A stretch of DNA of 25,024 bases from an uncultured Gemmatimonadota bacterium (GTDB lineage Bacteria; Gemmatimonadota; Gemmatimonadetes; Gemmatimonadales; Gemmatimonadaceae): contig CAITQY010000657.1 of assembly GCA_903894655.1 (NCBI GenBank), positions 1 through 25,024 of the forward strand, given 5' to 3'. Shown in pieces: positions 8,517 through 16,224 of the stretch. The stretch's first letter is position 1; the number at the start of each line of letters is the position of its first letter. Position numbers and translations under genes: made by a program. The notes beneath the pieces were generated by a model. The model was not told the DNA's origin. It did not search any database and saw nothing but the letters and a program-made list of their open reading frames with translations.

Positions 8517-8983
8517 GCGCGGCTGCCTTGCGTCCCGAACCCGGGGTTGCTTCGGTGTGAAAAGATCAGCGACGTCTCCAGGTGCCCAACTTCCGGGCGT
8601 GCGGCGAACGCGCTGAGCACGAACTCGCGCAGATGTTCGGCATCACGCACGGCCACGTGTACGAGGTAATCGTTTGCGCCGGTCAGGTGGAAGACACCCC
8701 GGACTTCGGGCAGGGTCACCACGTGTTGTTCGAAGCGACCGATCGCGGTGCGCGCGTGCACGGCGAGTCGCACCGCCACCAGCGCTTCAAGCGTGACCCC
8801 ATGAACCCGCGGATCGACGTCGGCGTGGTAGCCGAGAATGGCACCGCTCTCCTCGAGGCGTCGCACCCGAGCGAGGCAACTCGACGGCGCCAGCCCGACG
8901 CGCGCCGCGAGCACCTTGTTCGAGATCCGTGCATCGTGCTGGAGATGGGCCAAGATCTCGCGGTCTATTCGGTCGCTGATCAT
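8513..8983 (-). CDS. Lrp/AsnC-family transcriptional regulator
   Basis: 156 residues from the ATG at 8983 (MISDRIDREILAHLQ), where family members normally begin; an in-frame ATG at 9043 would add 20 residues unlike the family. Residues 1-60 form the winged helix-turn-helix (ARISNKVLAARVGLAPSSCLARVRRLEESGAILGY, written here as one family block with the recognition helix at SSCLARVRRLE). Residues about 65-145 form the RAM/Lrp ligand-binding domain, with VRGVFHLTGANDYLVHVAV matching the conserved ligand region. Such regulators sense amino acids as dimers or octamers. It diverges from a Cys/Met PLP enzyme with a palindrome at 9000-9012 between them, so control of that neighbour in response to a sulfur or other amino acid is a reasonable inference. 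Confidence 0.9.
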   Translation of the reverse strand: MISDRIDREILAHLQHDARISNKVLAARVGLAPSSCLARVRRLEESGAILGYHADVDPRVHGVTLEALVAVRLAVHARTAIGRFEQHVVTLPEVRGVFHLTGANDYLVHVAVRDAEHLREFVLSAFAARPEVGHLETSLIFSHRSNPGFGTQGSRA

Positions 8984-8999
8984 GGCTGGCGTCGATTTT

Positions 9000-9012
9000 C
9001 GAATTGAATTCG
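9000..9012. promoter_or_regulatory. Perfect AT-rich palindrome in the regulator/PLP-enzyme intergenic space
   Basis: CGAATTGAATTCG has two perfect 6-base arms around a central G, in a 95-base divergent intergenic region and markedly more AT-rich than its surroundings. Its position, 17 bases upstream of the regulator ATG and 66 bases upstream of the PLP-enzyme ATG, suits an Lrp/AsnC operator, whose known sites are short AT-centred palindromes. A CATAAT at 9041-9046 could be the -10 box for the PLP enzyme, but no good -35 is seen. Confidence 0.5.
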
Positions 9013-9078
9013 GTATAGCTGTCTCCGAAGCGTGAGAGTGCATAATCTACGGCTTCTTTCCCGTTTCTGGAGCGCTTG

Positions 9079-9114
9079 ATGGAGCAGCCGATGGAGCAGC
9101 CGATGGAGCAGCCA
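9079..9114 (+). repeat. Three tandem 12-base repeats at the start of the PLP-enzyme gene
   Basis: ATGGAGCAGCCG is repeated at 9079, 9091 and 9103 (the third ends in CCA). Each copy provides an ATG, and its own GGAG sits six bases before the next ATG, the same spacing as the upstream GGAG/ATG pair. Three in-frame translation starts therefore look equally usable. Confidence 0.9.
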
Positions 9115-10296
9115 GTGGACGCGCACTTCACCACGCGCGCCGTTCATGCCGGTCGCGATGATTTCGCGGCGTTGGGCGTGCATGCACCGCCGCTCGACCT
9201 GAGTTCCACCTATCCCACCCCTGACCTCGACGCCGCGGCGCGCTCGTTCGACTCGCTCGTGATGGGTGACGCGCCGCAGGGGAGCTTCGTGTACCAGCGG
9301 CTGTTCAATCCCACGACGGATCGCTTCGAGCGGGGATTGGCGCTGCTGGAAGGCGCTGAGGATGCCGCCGCCTTCGGCTCCGGGATGGCGGCGCTGACCG
9401 CCACGCTGCTCGCCGCCAAGTCGCGCGGCACGCACGTGGTGGCGGTGCGCCCGATGTACGGCACGGCTGATCACCTGCTCACGTCGGGCCTGCTCGGCAT
9501 GACGGTCACCTGGACCACGCAGGATGCCGTCGGTTCGGTGATGCAGGCCGACACCGGGCTCGTGATCGTTGAAACGCCGGCCAACCCCACTCTCGCGCTC
9601 GTGGACATCGCCCATGTGGTGCGCCAAGCCGGCGCCGTGCCGGTGCTTGTTGACTCCACTTTTGCGACGCCGGTGTTGCAGCGACCACTCGAGCAGGGGG
9701 CCGCGCTCGTCATCCACAGCGCCACCAAGTTTCTCGGTGGCCATGGCGACGTACTGGCCGGCGTGGTGGTCGGCTCGCATGCGCTGGTGCGTGAGATCAA
9801 GCACGTACGTGTTGCGACCGGCGGCCTGTTGCATCCAATGGGCAGTTACTTGCTGCATCGGGGATTGCCCACGCTCGCGCTGCGCGTGGAGCGGGCTCAA
9901 TCGACGGCGGGCATACTGGCCCAACAACTCGTCGGCGACGCGCGCATTGCCCGGGTGCACTATCCGTCGTTGCCGGGGCAGGACCCACGGGGGCTGCTTG
10001 GCACGCAGATGGATGGCCCGGGGAGTGTCTTGAGCTTCGAACTCGCCCGTGACGATGCCGCCACCCTGCGCGCGTTCGTGGCGGCGCTGCGTCTCATTAC
10101 GCCAGCGGTGAGCCTTGGCTCCACCGATACGCTGATTCAGCCCCCGGCGCTCCTCACGCACCGCGTCGTCAAGGAAGACGCTCGACGCGCCGCCGGCATT
10201 GCAGGCGGTCTCCTGCGGCTGAGCGCAGGGCTCGAAGACGCACGCGACCTCTGGCGCGACCTTGAGCACGCGCTGCAGGTCGTCGACGCGCGGTAA
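9079..10296 (+). CDS. Cys/Met-metabolism PLP enzyme (trans-sulfuration family; gamma-lyase-like)
   Basis: 405-residue fold-type I PLP enzyme of the cystathionine beta/gamma-lyase, methionine gamma-lyase and homocysteine synthase family. Seen: FTTRAVHAGRDD at the start, SSTYPTPD, FGSGMAALTATLLA (PLP phosphate loop), VETPANPTL, VLVDSTFATPVLQRP (the Asp that contacts the pyridine nitrogen) and HSATKFLGGHGD, where Lys217 forms the Schiff base. Full length. Residues that separate lyases from transferases are not diagnostic by eye, so substrate is left open. The start region is a triplicated 12-base unit encoding MEQP three times, each unit carrying ATG and a GGAG placed for the next ATG. The first ATG (9079) has GGAG at 9069-9072 with a 6-base spacer. 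The divergent Lrp/AsnC gene suggests amino-acid-responsive control and possibly a catabolic role. Confidence 0.88.
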   Translation: MEQPMEQPMEQPVDAHFTTRAVHAGRDDFAALGVHAPPLDLSSTYPTPDLDAAARSFDSLVMGDAPQGSFVYQRLFNPTTDRFERGLALLEGAEDAAAFGSGMAALTATLLAAKSRGTHVVAVRPMYGTADHLLTSGLLGMTVTWTTQDAVGSVMQADTGLVIVETPANPTLALVDIAHVVRQAGAVPVLVDSTFATPVLQRPLEQGAALVIHSATKFLGGHGDVLAGVVVGSHALVREIKHVRVATGGLLHPMGSYLLHRGLPTLALRVERAQSTAGILAQQLVGDARIARVHYPSLPGQDPRGLLGTQMDGPGSVLSFELARDDAATLRAFVAALRLITPAVSLGSTDTLIQPPALLTHRVVKEDARRAAGIAGGLLRLSAGLEDARDLWRDLEHALQVVDAR

Positions 10297-10330
10297 TCTC
10301 AGCTGGCCGAGACGCCCTTCGTCGCGGAGC

Positions 10331-10891
10331 TCACTCTGCGTTGCGGTTCTCCAGCACCTGCGCGGATCGCGGGGTGAGCACCTGCAGCGCGCAGCTCCGC
10401 AGGATGCGGCGCGCGCTATCTTCGCCGTTGGCGAACGCGCGCAGGAATTGCCGCTGCGCCGCCGGTTCCCACAGCGTGATGAGCGGCTCGATGTCGTCCG
10501 TGGCGGGGTTGAGATACGTCACGGCATCGAACGCTGGCGCGCGCGCCGCGAGCAGGCGTTCGAGATCTTGCGCCTCCAGCCACGGATAGTCACAACCGAT
10601 CACGAGCCAGGCGTCGTTCCCGCCACGTGAAAAGGCGGCGTGCAATCCGCTGGCCGGACCATGGCCGGGCACCACGTCGAGTATGGCGCGCTCGCCGAGG
10701 TGCCAAGTGGTCGCCTGCGCTGCGCTGCAGGACCAGAAGGGATCCGCGCCGCACGCGCGCACTGTCTCCGCGGCCACCCGCCACTGTGGCTCGCCATGGT
10801 ATACCAGCGCCGCCTTGTCGCGTCCCATGCGTGAACTCGTCCCGCCGGTCAGCACCAGGCCATGCAGCGCCGGGAGCGGCTGGTCAGGCAT
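10331..10891 (-). CDS. mobA: Molybdenum cofactor guanylyltransferase MobA
   Basis: 186 residues. MobA links GMP to molybdopterin to make the guanine dinucleotide cofactor (MGD) needed by DMSO-reductase-family enzymes such as formate dehydrogenases. The N-terminal nucleotide-binding loop LTGGTSSRMGRDKAAL (residues 14-29) is the canonical LxGGxSxRMGxDK. VVPGHGPASGLHAAF and the metal-binding VIGCDYPWL follow, and DDIEPLITLW matches the PL(P/C)ALW region of the family. The ATG at 10889-10891 overlaps the end of the oxidoreductase gene by eight bases, so it is the last gene of an fdhD, oxidoreductase, mobA operon and probably makes the cofactor for that enzyme. It converges on the PLP-enzyme gene with a 34-base gap. 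Confidence 0.93.
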   Translation of the reverse strand: MPDQPLPALHGLVLTGGTSSRMGRDKAALVYHGEPQWRVAAETVRACGADPFWSCSAAQATTWHLGERAILDVVPGHGPASGLHAAFSRGGNDAWLVIGCDYPWLEAQDLERLLAARAPAFDAVTYLNPATDDIEPLITLWEPAAQRQFLRAFANGEDSARRILRSCALQVLTPRSAQVLENRNAE

Positions 10892-13196
10892 GCGCCGTCG
10901 GGCGCTCGAGCGTGATGATCACCGACTTCGAGGTGGGCGTGCGACTTCCCGCTGCGACGCTGTCGATCGGCACGAGCACATTCGTTTCGGGGAAGTACGT
11001 GGCGGCGCATCCGCGTGGAATGGCATAGGACACGATCCGGAATTTCTGCGCGCGACGCTGCACGCCACGGAAGTGACTCACGAGGTCGACGACGTCACCG
11101 TCCGCGAATCCCTGTGCGGCAATATCGTCCGGATTGAGCAAGACGACACGCCGGCCGTTACTGATGCCGCGATAGCGGTCATTCAGGCCGTAGATGGTGG
11201 TATTGAACTGATCGTGCGAGCGAATCGTCATCATCACCAGCTGTCCGGGCGCGATCTCGAGATGCGGAATGGCATGCACCGTAAACTGGGCACGGCCATT
11301 CGCCGTCGCGAATGCGCGGCGATCGCGCACGGCGTGCGGGAGTGCAAACCCGCCAGGCTCGCGAACGCGTGTGTTCATATTCTCAAAGCCGGGAATCACG
11401 CGCGCAATGCGATCGCGAATACGGTCGTAGTCGTCCACGAAGCCGCTCCAGTCCACGCCGAGTGTGGCCTGCGCCATGCCAACGACAATCGCCGGTTCAC
11501 TGCGCAAATGCTCAGACGCCGGCGTAAGATGCCCGTGCGAACCGTGCACGATGCCCATGGAGTCTTCCACGGTGATCACCTGCGCGCCGCTCGCTTGTCG
11601 GTCGCGCTCGGTGCGGCCGAGGCACGGCAGGATCAGCGCCTGCTCGCCGGTCACGAGATGGGATCGATTCAGTTTCGTGGACACTTGGACGGTCAGGCGA
11701 CACTGCTGCAGCGCTTGCGCGGTGTACGCGGTGTCGGGCGTGGCCGAGAGGAAGTTTCCACCGAGTGCGATGAACACCTTCGCGCGCCGCGCGTGCATCG
11801 CGTCGATGGCATGCACCACATCGAAGCCGTGCTCGACGGGCGGCGTGAAGTTGAACTCGGCGCCGAGCCGATCCAGGAAGACGCGCGTCGGACGTTCCCA
11901 GATGCCCATCGTGCGGTCGCCTTGCACATTGCTGTGTCCGCGTACGGGGCAGGCACCGGCTCCCGGGCGACCCACGTGGCCACCCAGCAACAGCAGATTC
12001 ACGATCTCCTTGACGTTCGCGACCGCATTCTCATGCTGCGTGACGCCCATCGCCCAACAGCAGATCATCGCCTTCGACTCCGCGATGACGGCGGCCAGCG
12101 TGCGAATGCGCGCTTCCTCGATGCCGGAGCTTTCGGTGATAGCCTCCCAGGACTCAGCCGCCAGATCGTTGCAGTAGGCGTCGAAGCCGTCGGTATAGTC
12201 GTGAATGAAGGCGCGGTCGATGCACCCGGGGTGGGATTCAACGATCGCCTTCTGGATGCCTTTCAGCAGCGCGACATCGCCGTTGATGCGCACCGGCAGG
12301 TAGTCGGTGGCGAGCGCCGTGCCCGCGCCCAACACGCCCGAGACCTCCTGCGGATGCTTGAAGCGCTTGAGCCCCGACTCCTCGAGCGGATTGATACTCA
12401 CGATGCGGCAACCGCGTCGCGCGGCGCGTTGCAGCATAGACAGCATGCGCGGATGATTCGTCCCGGGGTTCTGGCCGATCACGACAATACAATCGGCAAG
12501 TTCGAAGTCGGCGAGCGACACCGAGCCCTTGCCGCTACCGAGTGTCTCGAGCATCCCGACGCCGCTCGACTCGTGACACATGTTCGAGCAGTCCGGGAGG
12601 TTGTTCGTACCAAACTGCCGTACGAACAGCTGGTACAGAAATGCGGCCTCGTTGCTGGTGCGTCCTGACGTGTAGAACACGGCGTCGTGCGGTGACGCGA
12701 GCGCGTTCAGTTCGCGGCCAATGAGCGCGAACGCGGCGTCCCATGTGATCGGCTCGTAGTGCGTGCCCCCCTTCGGGAGGTACATCGGTTCGGTCAGGCG
12801 ACCGCGTTTCCCGAGCCAGTAGTCACTCTGCTGGCCCAGCTCCACGACGGAGTGTTCCGCAAAGAACGCCGACGTCACACGGTCGCGCGTGGCTTCTTCG
12901 GCTACGGCTTTCGCACCATTCTCGCAGAACTCGAAGCGGGAGCGTTCGCCGTCGGGGTCGGGCCATGCGCACCCGGGGCAGTCGAAGCCCGCTTCCTGAT
13001 TGACGTCGAGCAGCGACGACACGGTGCGCGCTACGCCCATCTGCTTGATGGCCATCGTGAGCGCCACCGTCACCGCGGGCAGGCCCCCGGAGTATGCCGA
13101 CGGCGATCCCGTGCGAATGTCGGGATCGAGAACATCGGGACTCAGGTACGACGGGTGAACGCGGTGGTTCCCAGCTTCAGACTCATGGTCGGTCAT
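10884..13196 (-). CDS. FdhF/YdeP-family molybdopterin oxidoreductase
   Basis: 770 residues from ATG 13196, chosen because GAGG lies six bases upstream and the fdhD stop ends one base before it; the frame is open upstream to 13250. Belongs to the formate-dehydrogenase-alpha-like group that includes E. coli YdeP. An N-terminal FDCPGCAWPD plus FCENG gives Cys73, Cys76 and Cys91, which may hold or be the relic of a 4Fe-4S site. FYTSGRTSNEAAF, IGQNPGTNHPRM, INPLEESG, WAMGVTQHENAV and RGHSNVQGDRTMG are MGD-binding regions. SNMCHESSG puts Cys207-His208 where SeCys-His sits in E. coli formate dehydrogenase H. The C-terminal molybdopterin-dinucleotide domain contains RSHDQFNTTIYGLNDRYRG. Cytosolic, with no Tat signal. 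No electron-transfer subunits are encoded nearby, so partner and substrate (formate is only a family guess) are unknown. Confidence 0.88.
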   Translation of the reverse strand: MTDHESEAGNHRVHPSYLSPDVLDPDIRTGSPSAYSGGLPAVTVALTMAIKQMGVARTVSSLLDVNQEAGFDCPGCAWPDPDGERSRFEFCENGAKAVAEEATRDRVTSAFFAEHSVVELGQQSDYWLGKRGRLTEPMYLPKGGTHYEPITWDAAFALIGRELNALASPHDAVFYTSGRTSNEAAFLYQLFVRQFGTNNLPDCSNMCHESSGVGMLETLGSGKGSVSLADFELADCIVVIGQNPGTNHPRMLSMLQRAARRGCRIVSINPLEESGLKRFKHPQEVSGVLGAGTALATDYLPVRINGDVALLKGIQKAIVESHPGCIDRAFIHDYTDGFDAYCNDLAAESWEAITESSGIEEARIRTLAAVIAESKAMICCWAMGVTQHENAVANVKEIVNLLLLGGHVGRPGAGACPVRGHSNVQGDRTMGIWERPTRVFLDRLGAEFNFTPPVEHGFDVVHAIDAMHARRAKVFIALGGNFLSATPDTAYTAQALQQCRLTVQVSTKLNRSHLVTGEQALILPCLGRTERDRQASGAQVITVEDSMGIVHGSHGHLTPASEHLRSEPAIVVGMAQATLGVDWSGFVDDYDRIRDRIARVIPGFENMNTRVREPGGFALPHAVRDRRAFATANGRAQFTVHAIPHLEIAPGQLVMMTIRSHDQFNTTIYGLNDRYRGISNGRRVVLLNPDDIAAQGFADGDVVDLVSHFRGVQRRAQKFRIVSYAIPRGCAATYFPETNVLVPIDSVAAGSRTPTSKSVIITLERPTAHA

Positions 13197-13197
13197 G

Positions 13198-14019
13198 TCA
13201 TGCCTCACGAAGGCGCCAGGCGCCACTGTACACATTGAATCGTGCACCACGCACGAACCCCAGCAAGGTCAGGTCAAAGCGCTGAGCGAGTTCCACCGCG
13301 AGACTCGAGGGGGCGCCGACCGCCGCAATCATCGGGATACCCGCGGCCAGCGCTTTTTGCACGAGCTCGAAGCTGGCGCGTCCACTGAGAAACAACAGGC
13401 GATCGGCGAGCGGGGTGCTGCCCTTCAGAAATTGCGCGCCGAGGAGCTTGTCGACCGCGTTGTGCCGTCCCACGTCTTCGCGGATGTCGACGAACTCACC
13501 GTCACCGTCGAACAGGGCCGCGGCGTGCAGGCCGCCGGTCTGGTCGAACACCGACTGCCGAGCACGCAATCGATCGGAGAGCAGCGGGACGGTGTACACG
13601 CGGCACGAAAAGCCGTCTCGCGCGATACGCTGCAACCCGGGCACTTCGAGCGCGTCGAGCGACGACTTGCCGCACACGCCACAGCTGGACGTGGCGTAGA
13701 AGTGTCGTTCCATGGTGGGCCACGCCACCCGCGCGTGATCGGCCAGGTGCACGGTGACCACGTGGTCGCCGTCGTGCGTGATGGACCCGATCTCGTGCGC
13801 GTGATGCAGCAGACCTTCCGTCAGGAGGAAGCCGGCGGCGAGTTCGTGGTCGTGCCCCGGCGTGCGCATCGTGATCGACAGACTGCGGGTGCCGCGCACG
13901 GCGCCGTCGGACGCATCGAGGCGGATTTCCAAGGGTTCCTCGAGGGCCACGCAGTCGCGCGTGTCGCCCGACGTGTGACCGTCGAATCGGGTGATCGCGA
14001 TCTCGCGGCTTTGCGGCAT
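13198..14019 (-). CDS. fdhD: FdhD sulfur-carrier/sulfurtransferase for formate-dehydrogenase-type enzymes
   Basis: 273 residues. FdhD passes sulfur from a cysteine desulfurase to the molybdenum cofactor, making formate-dehydrogenase-type enzymes active. The essential CxxC is visible as SSCGVCGKSS (Cys113 and Cys116). Other family landmarks are EEPLEIRLD near the N-terminus, HDHELAAGFLLTEGL, the very conserved IREDVGRHNAVDK and SGRASFELVQKA. The ATG at 14019 has GGAG seven bases upstream. It is the first gene of the three-gene minus-strand cluster; its TGA is one base before the oxidoreductase ATG, so the pair is almost certainly translationally coupled. This supports the oxidoreductase being an FdhD-dependent, MGD-containing enzyme. 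Confidence 0.95.
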   Translation of the reverse strand: MPQSREIAITRFDGHTSGDTRDCVALEEPLEIRLDASDGAVRGTRSLSITMRTPGHDHELAAGFLLTEGLLHHAHEIGSITHDGDHVVTVHLADHARVAWPTMERHFYATSSCGVCGKSSLDALEVPGLQRIARDGFSCRVYTVPLLSDRLRARQSVFDQTGGLHAAALFDGDGEFVDIREDVGRHNAVDKLLGAQFLKGSTPLADRLLFLSGRASFELVQKALAAGIPMIAAVGAPSSLAVELAQRFDLTLLGFVRGARFNVYSGAWRLREA

Positions 14020-14120
14020 TGGATAGCTCCTACTTCAGGTCGCGACGTGTGCTGTTCCGCATGGACCGCTCGCCGTCGTGGCGGGCGTGGAAGGACAGAG
14101 GAAGCTTGCGGCCCAGCACC

Positions 14121-15362
14121 TCATTGCACCAGCCACGTCCTCGACCGATGCGCCACCAAGATCGTCGCCACCAGATTGCCCGTCACGTTCAGCACCGTCG
14201 CGATGGTATCGGGGATCGCATCGACCGCGATCAGAATTCCCACGCCTTCCACCGGCAGTCCCACGGCCAGCAGCAGCGGCGTGAGCATGATGAATCCGCC
14301 GCGCGGGATGCCGGGTGCGGCAAAGCCCAGAAACACCGAGGCCAGCGCAATCGTGAAGAGCTGCGGCGCATCCATGGGCACGTTGTAGAACCAGGCGATG
14401 AACATGGCCCCGGCGGTCCACGTGGTGGGTGCGGCGAGTTTGAACATCGCGGCACCCAACGGCAGCATGAAGCCGGTCACTTGCTTGGGCAGGGCGAGCG
14501 CATCCTCGGCCGCCTCCACGAGCGCGGGGAGAGCAGCCAGCGACGAACTCGAGCTGAAGGCGATTAACTGTGCCGGAAGTGCCGCTCGGGCAAAGCGACG
14601 CATCGGGATGCCGCCGAAGAGCGCGACCACTGGGTACAACAGGGCGATCACCAGCAGCGTGCCGATGGCGTAGGCCGCGATATAGAACCCGATCGCGCCC
14701 ACCATCGACGCGCCGGCACGCGCCGCCAGCGGGAGCACCATGGCAAACACCCCCACGGGCGCCAGCCAGATCACGCCGCGCACCAGCGTCATCATCGCAT
14801 CGCCCAGTGCGCGGAAGAACGCGACGAGGGTTGTGCGCGACGCGGGAGCACTGTGCGCCACCGCAATAGCGAACAGCAATACGAACAGAATGAACGGCAC
14901 CATCGCGCCGTCGGCGGCGGCGCTGACGGGATTGCTGGGAAGCAGCGACGTCAGCCACGACGCGACGGTCGGTGTCTGTCCGCCGCTCACGACTTCGCGC
15001 GCCGCCTCGGCGGCGCCCGGAGGAAGGGCAGGGCGCACGCCGTTCGGCATCAGGGAGAAAAGCAGCGGCATCGCCGGAATCACGATCGCCGCCGCACCGC
15101 TGAGCAGCGCGAGAAACACGACCAGCGCGCTCGCTCCCATGCGGCCGATGTCACGCACATCGGATGCCGACGCCACGCCCGTGACAATGAGTGCCACCAG
15201 GAGCGGGATGACGGTCATGCGAATGGCCGTGACCCAGAGCACGCCCACGGGGGCGATCGCATCGGCCACGCGGAGCGCCTGCGTGTTGCCGGACGACGCA
15301 ATGATCACGCCGAGGAGGACGGCCGAGACGAGAGCGACGAGAACGCGAGGGCCTTCTTTCAT
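14121..15362 (-). CDS. DAACS-fold (GltP/DctA-like) membrane transporter, divergent
   Basis: 413-residue multi-helix inner-membrane protein of the dicarboxylate/amino acid:cation symporter family. Family landmarks: RMTVIPLLVALIVTGVAS early, MVPFILFVLLFAIAVAHS, the serine-rich HP1 loop AFSSSSSLAALPAL (about 268-281), FLGFAAPGIPRGG (HP2), and IAVDAIPDTIATVLNVTGN (TM8). Oddities: the TM7 motif NMDGT after PLGA is FKLAA (307-311), the TM8 arginine that binds the acidic side chain is Ala388, and the sodium-binding aspartate near the end is Asn396. Cargo and coupling ion therefore cannot be assumed; an aspartate/glutamate:Na+ symporter is unlikely. It lies on the same strand 101 bases upstream of fdhD; whether it is co-transcribed is open. 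No clear Shine-Dalgarno before its ATG. Confidence 0.85.
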   Translation of the reverse strand: MKEGPRVLVALVSAVLLGVIIASSGNTQALRVADAIAPVGVLWVTAIRMTVIPLLVALIVTGVASASDVRDIGRMGASALVVFLALLSGAAAIVIPAMPLLFSLMPNGVRPALPPGAAEAAREVVSGGQTPTVASWLTSLLPSNPVSAAADGAMVPFILFVLLFAIAVAHSAPASRTTLVAFFRALGDAMMTLVRGVIWLAPVGVFAMVLPLAARAGASMVGAIGFYIAAYAIGTLLVIALLYPVVALFGGIPMRRFARAALPAQLIAFSSSSSLAALPALVEAAEDALALPKQVTGFMLPLGAAMFKLAAPTTWTAGAMFIAWFYNVPMDAPQLFTIALASVFLGFAAPGIPRGGFIMLTPLLLAVGLPVEGVGILIAVDAIPDTIATVLNVTGNLVATILVAHRSRTWLVQ

Positions 15363-15458
15363 GTGCGCTACGCTGAGGGGAATGAATCAGTCCCCCAAGC
15401 AAGCGCGCGCGCGGTTGGGGCGCCAGCCGCGGCCCGACGGACGCGAAGACCGACGGAC

Positions 15459-16208
15459 CTACCGCCGTTGCTGCCGCTTCTCCCGCTCCTTCTCGAACTT
15501 CGCGCGCTCCTCGGCCAGCATCACTTGCTGCAAGGAATCCGCCCGTGTGCGCTGCTCGGCGGTGAGTTGTTCGCGGGCACGGTCACGGAAGCGGTCCTGA
15601 ATGTCGGACAGCTTGCCGAGTACGGCGCGCACGGTGTCGGGGGCACCGCCGCCCGGTGCGCCGCCATTCGGCCGCTCCTCACCAGGGCGTCCGCCGCCGC
15701 CCATGCCGCCGCCCATGCCGCCGCCCATGCCGCCGCCCATGCCGCCGCCCATGCCGCCGCCCATGCCGCCGCCCATGCCGCCGCCCGGAGGCGCTCCGAC
15801 ACCACGCCCACCGCGCTGTGGCATCTCGCCGAACAACTTCTCGAGATCCTTGAACAGTGGTGCCTGCGTGCGCTGCATCTCTTTGCGCAGCGACTTGAAG
15901 GCGTCCTGCTGTTCTTTGGTGAGCTCCAGCGGCTTTTTGCGGTGGAGCAGGAACTCAATCGGGTCGGCCTGCTCGAGTCGCTCACGCGCCATGGCCGCCG
16001 GCGATTTCATGCTCCCGCCACCCATGCCGCCACCACGACCGCCCATCCCGCCGCCGCGGCCACCGGCTCCGCCACCCATGCCGCCGCCCATGCCGCCACC
16101 CCCGCCCATCTGCGCGCTGAGCACGGAGGGCGTGATACCCGCTAGCGTACAGGCGAGCGCGGTCGACATCCAGAATCGACGGCCAATGCGGAAGCGGTCA
16201 GGTGACAT
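15459..16208 (-). CDS. Exported LTXXQ-motif (Spy/CpxP-like) protein with Gly-Met repeats
   Basis: 249 residues from ATG 16208, giving a basic n-region (DRFRIGRRFW), hydrophobic core and SVLSAQ cleavage site near residue 33. After the signal comes a Gly/Met/Arg-rich segment (34-66), then a helical part with LTKEQ at 96-100. A second Gly-Met tract made of seven GGGM units spans about 142-172, and a second helical part has LTAEQ at 215-219 and a strongly charged, coiled-coil-like C-terminus ending KREKRQQRR-like. Two LTxxQ motifs in amphipathic helices are the mark of the Spy/CpxP family of periplasmic chaperone or metal-stress proteins; that role here is inference. The methionine-rich glycine linkers are unusual and might bind copper or simply be disordered. 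No Shine-Dalgarno is seen; the ATG at 16169 is a weaker alternative. Confidence 0.72.
   Translation of the reverse strand: MSPDRFRIGRRFWMSTALACTLAGITPSVLSAQMGGGGGMGGGMGGGAGGRGGGMGGRGGGMGGGSMKSPAAMARERLEQADPIEFLLHRKKPLELTKEQQDAFKSLRKEMQRTQAPLFKDLEKLFGEMPQRGGRGVGAPPGGGMGGGMGGGMGGGMGGGMGGGMGGGMGGGGRPGEERPNGGAPGGGAPDTVRAVLGKLSDIQDRFRDRAREQLTAEQRTRADSLQQVMLAEERAKFEKEREKRQQRR
15696..15785 (-). repeat. Seven-copy 12-base tandem repeat coding for GGGM units
   Basis: On the plus strand the unit CCGCCGCCCATG recurs exactly every 12 bases; the seven methionine codons (minus strand) lie at 15702, 15714, 15726, 15738, 15750, 15762 and 15774. The copies look identical, which suggests recent slippage expansion and a length that could vary between strains. 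Confidence 0.93.
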
Positions 16209-16224
16209 GGTCGGGAGGAGTAGA

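Noticed and set aside
10683..12668. 661-codon open frame on the plus strand
   Set aside because: Antisense to mobA and the FdhF/YdeP-like gene, both of which carry full family motifs; its composition (Arg, His, Ala) is that of a shadow frame.
15696..15785. CRISPR-like regular repeat
   Set aside because: The repeats are 12-base tandem units without spacers, inside a coding frame; they code for GGGM.
15601..16224. Extension of the DUF4403 frame upstream by 208 codons
   Set aside because: The extension is proline-rich antisense of the Gly-Met repeats of the LTXXQ gene; the ATG at 16225 has a strong GGAGG and begins a lipoprotein signal.
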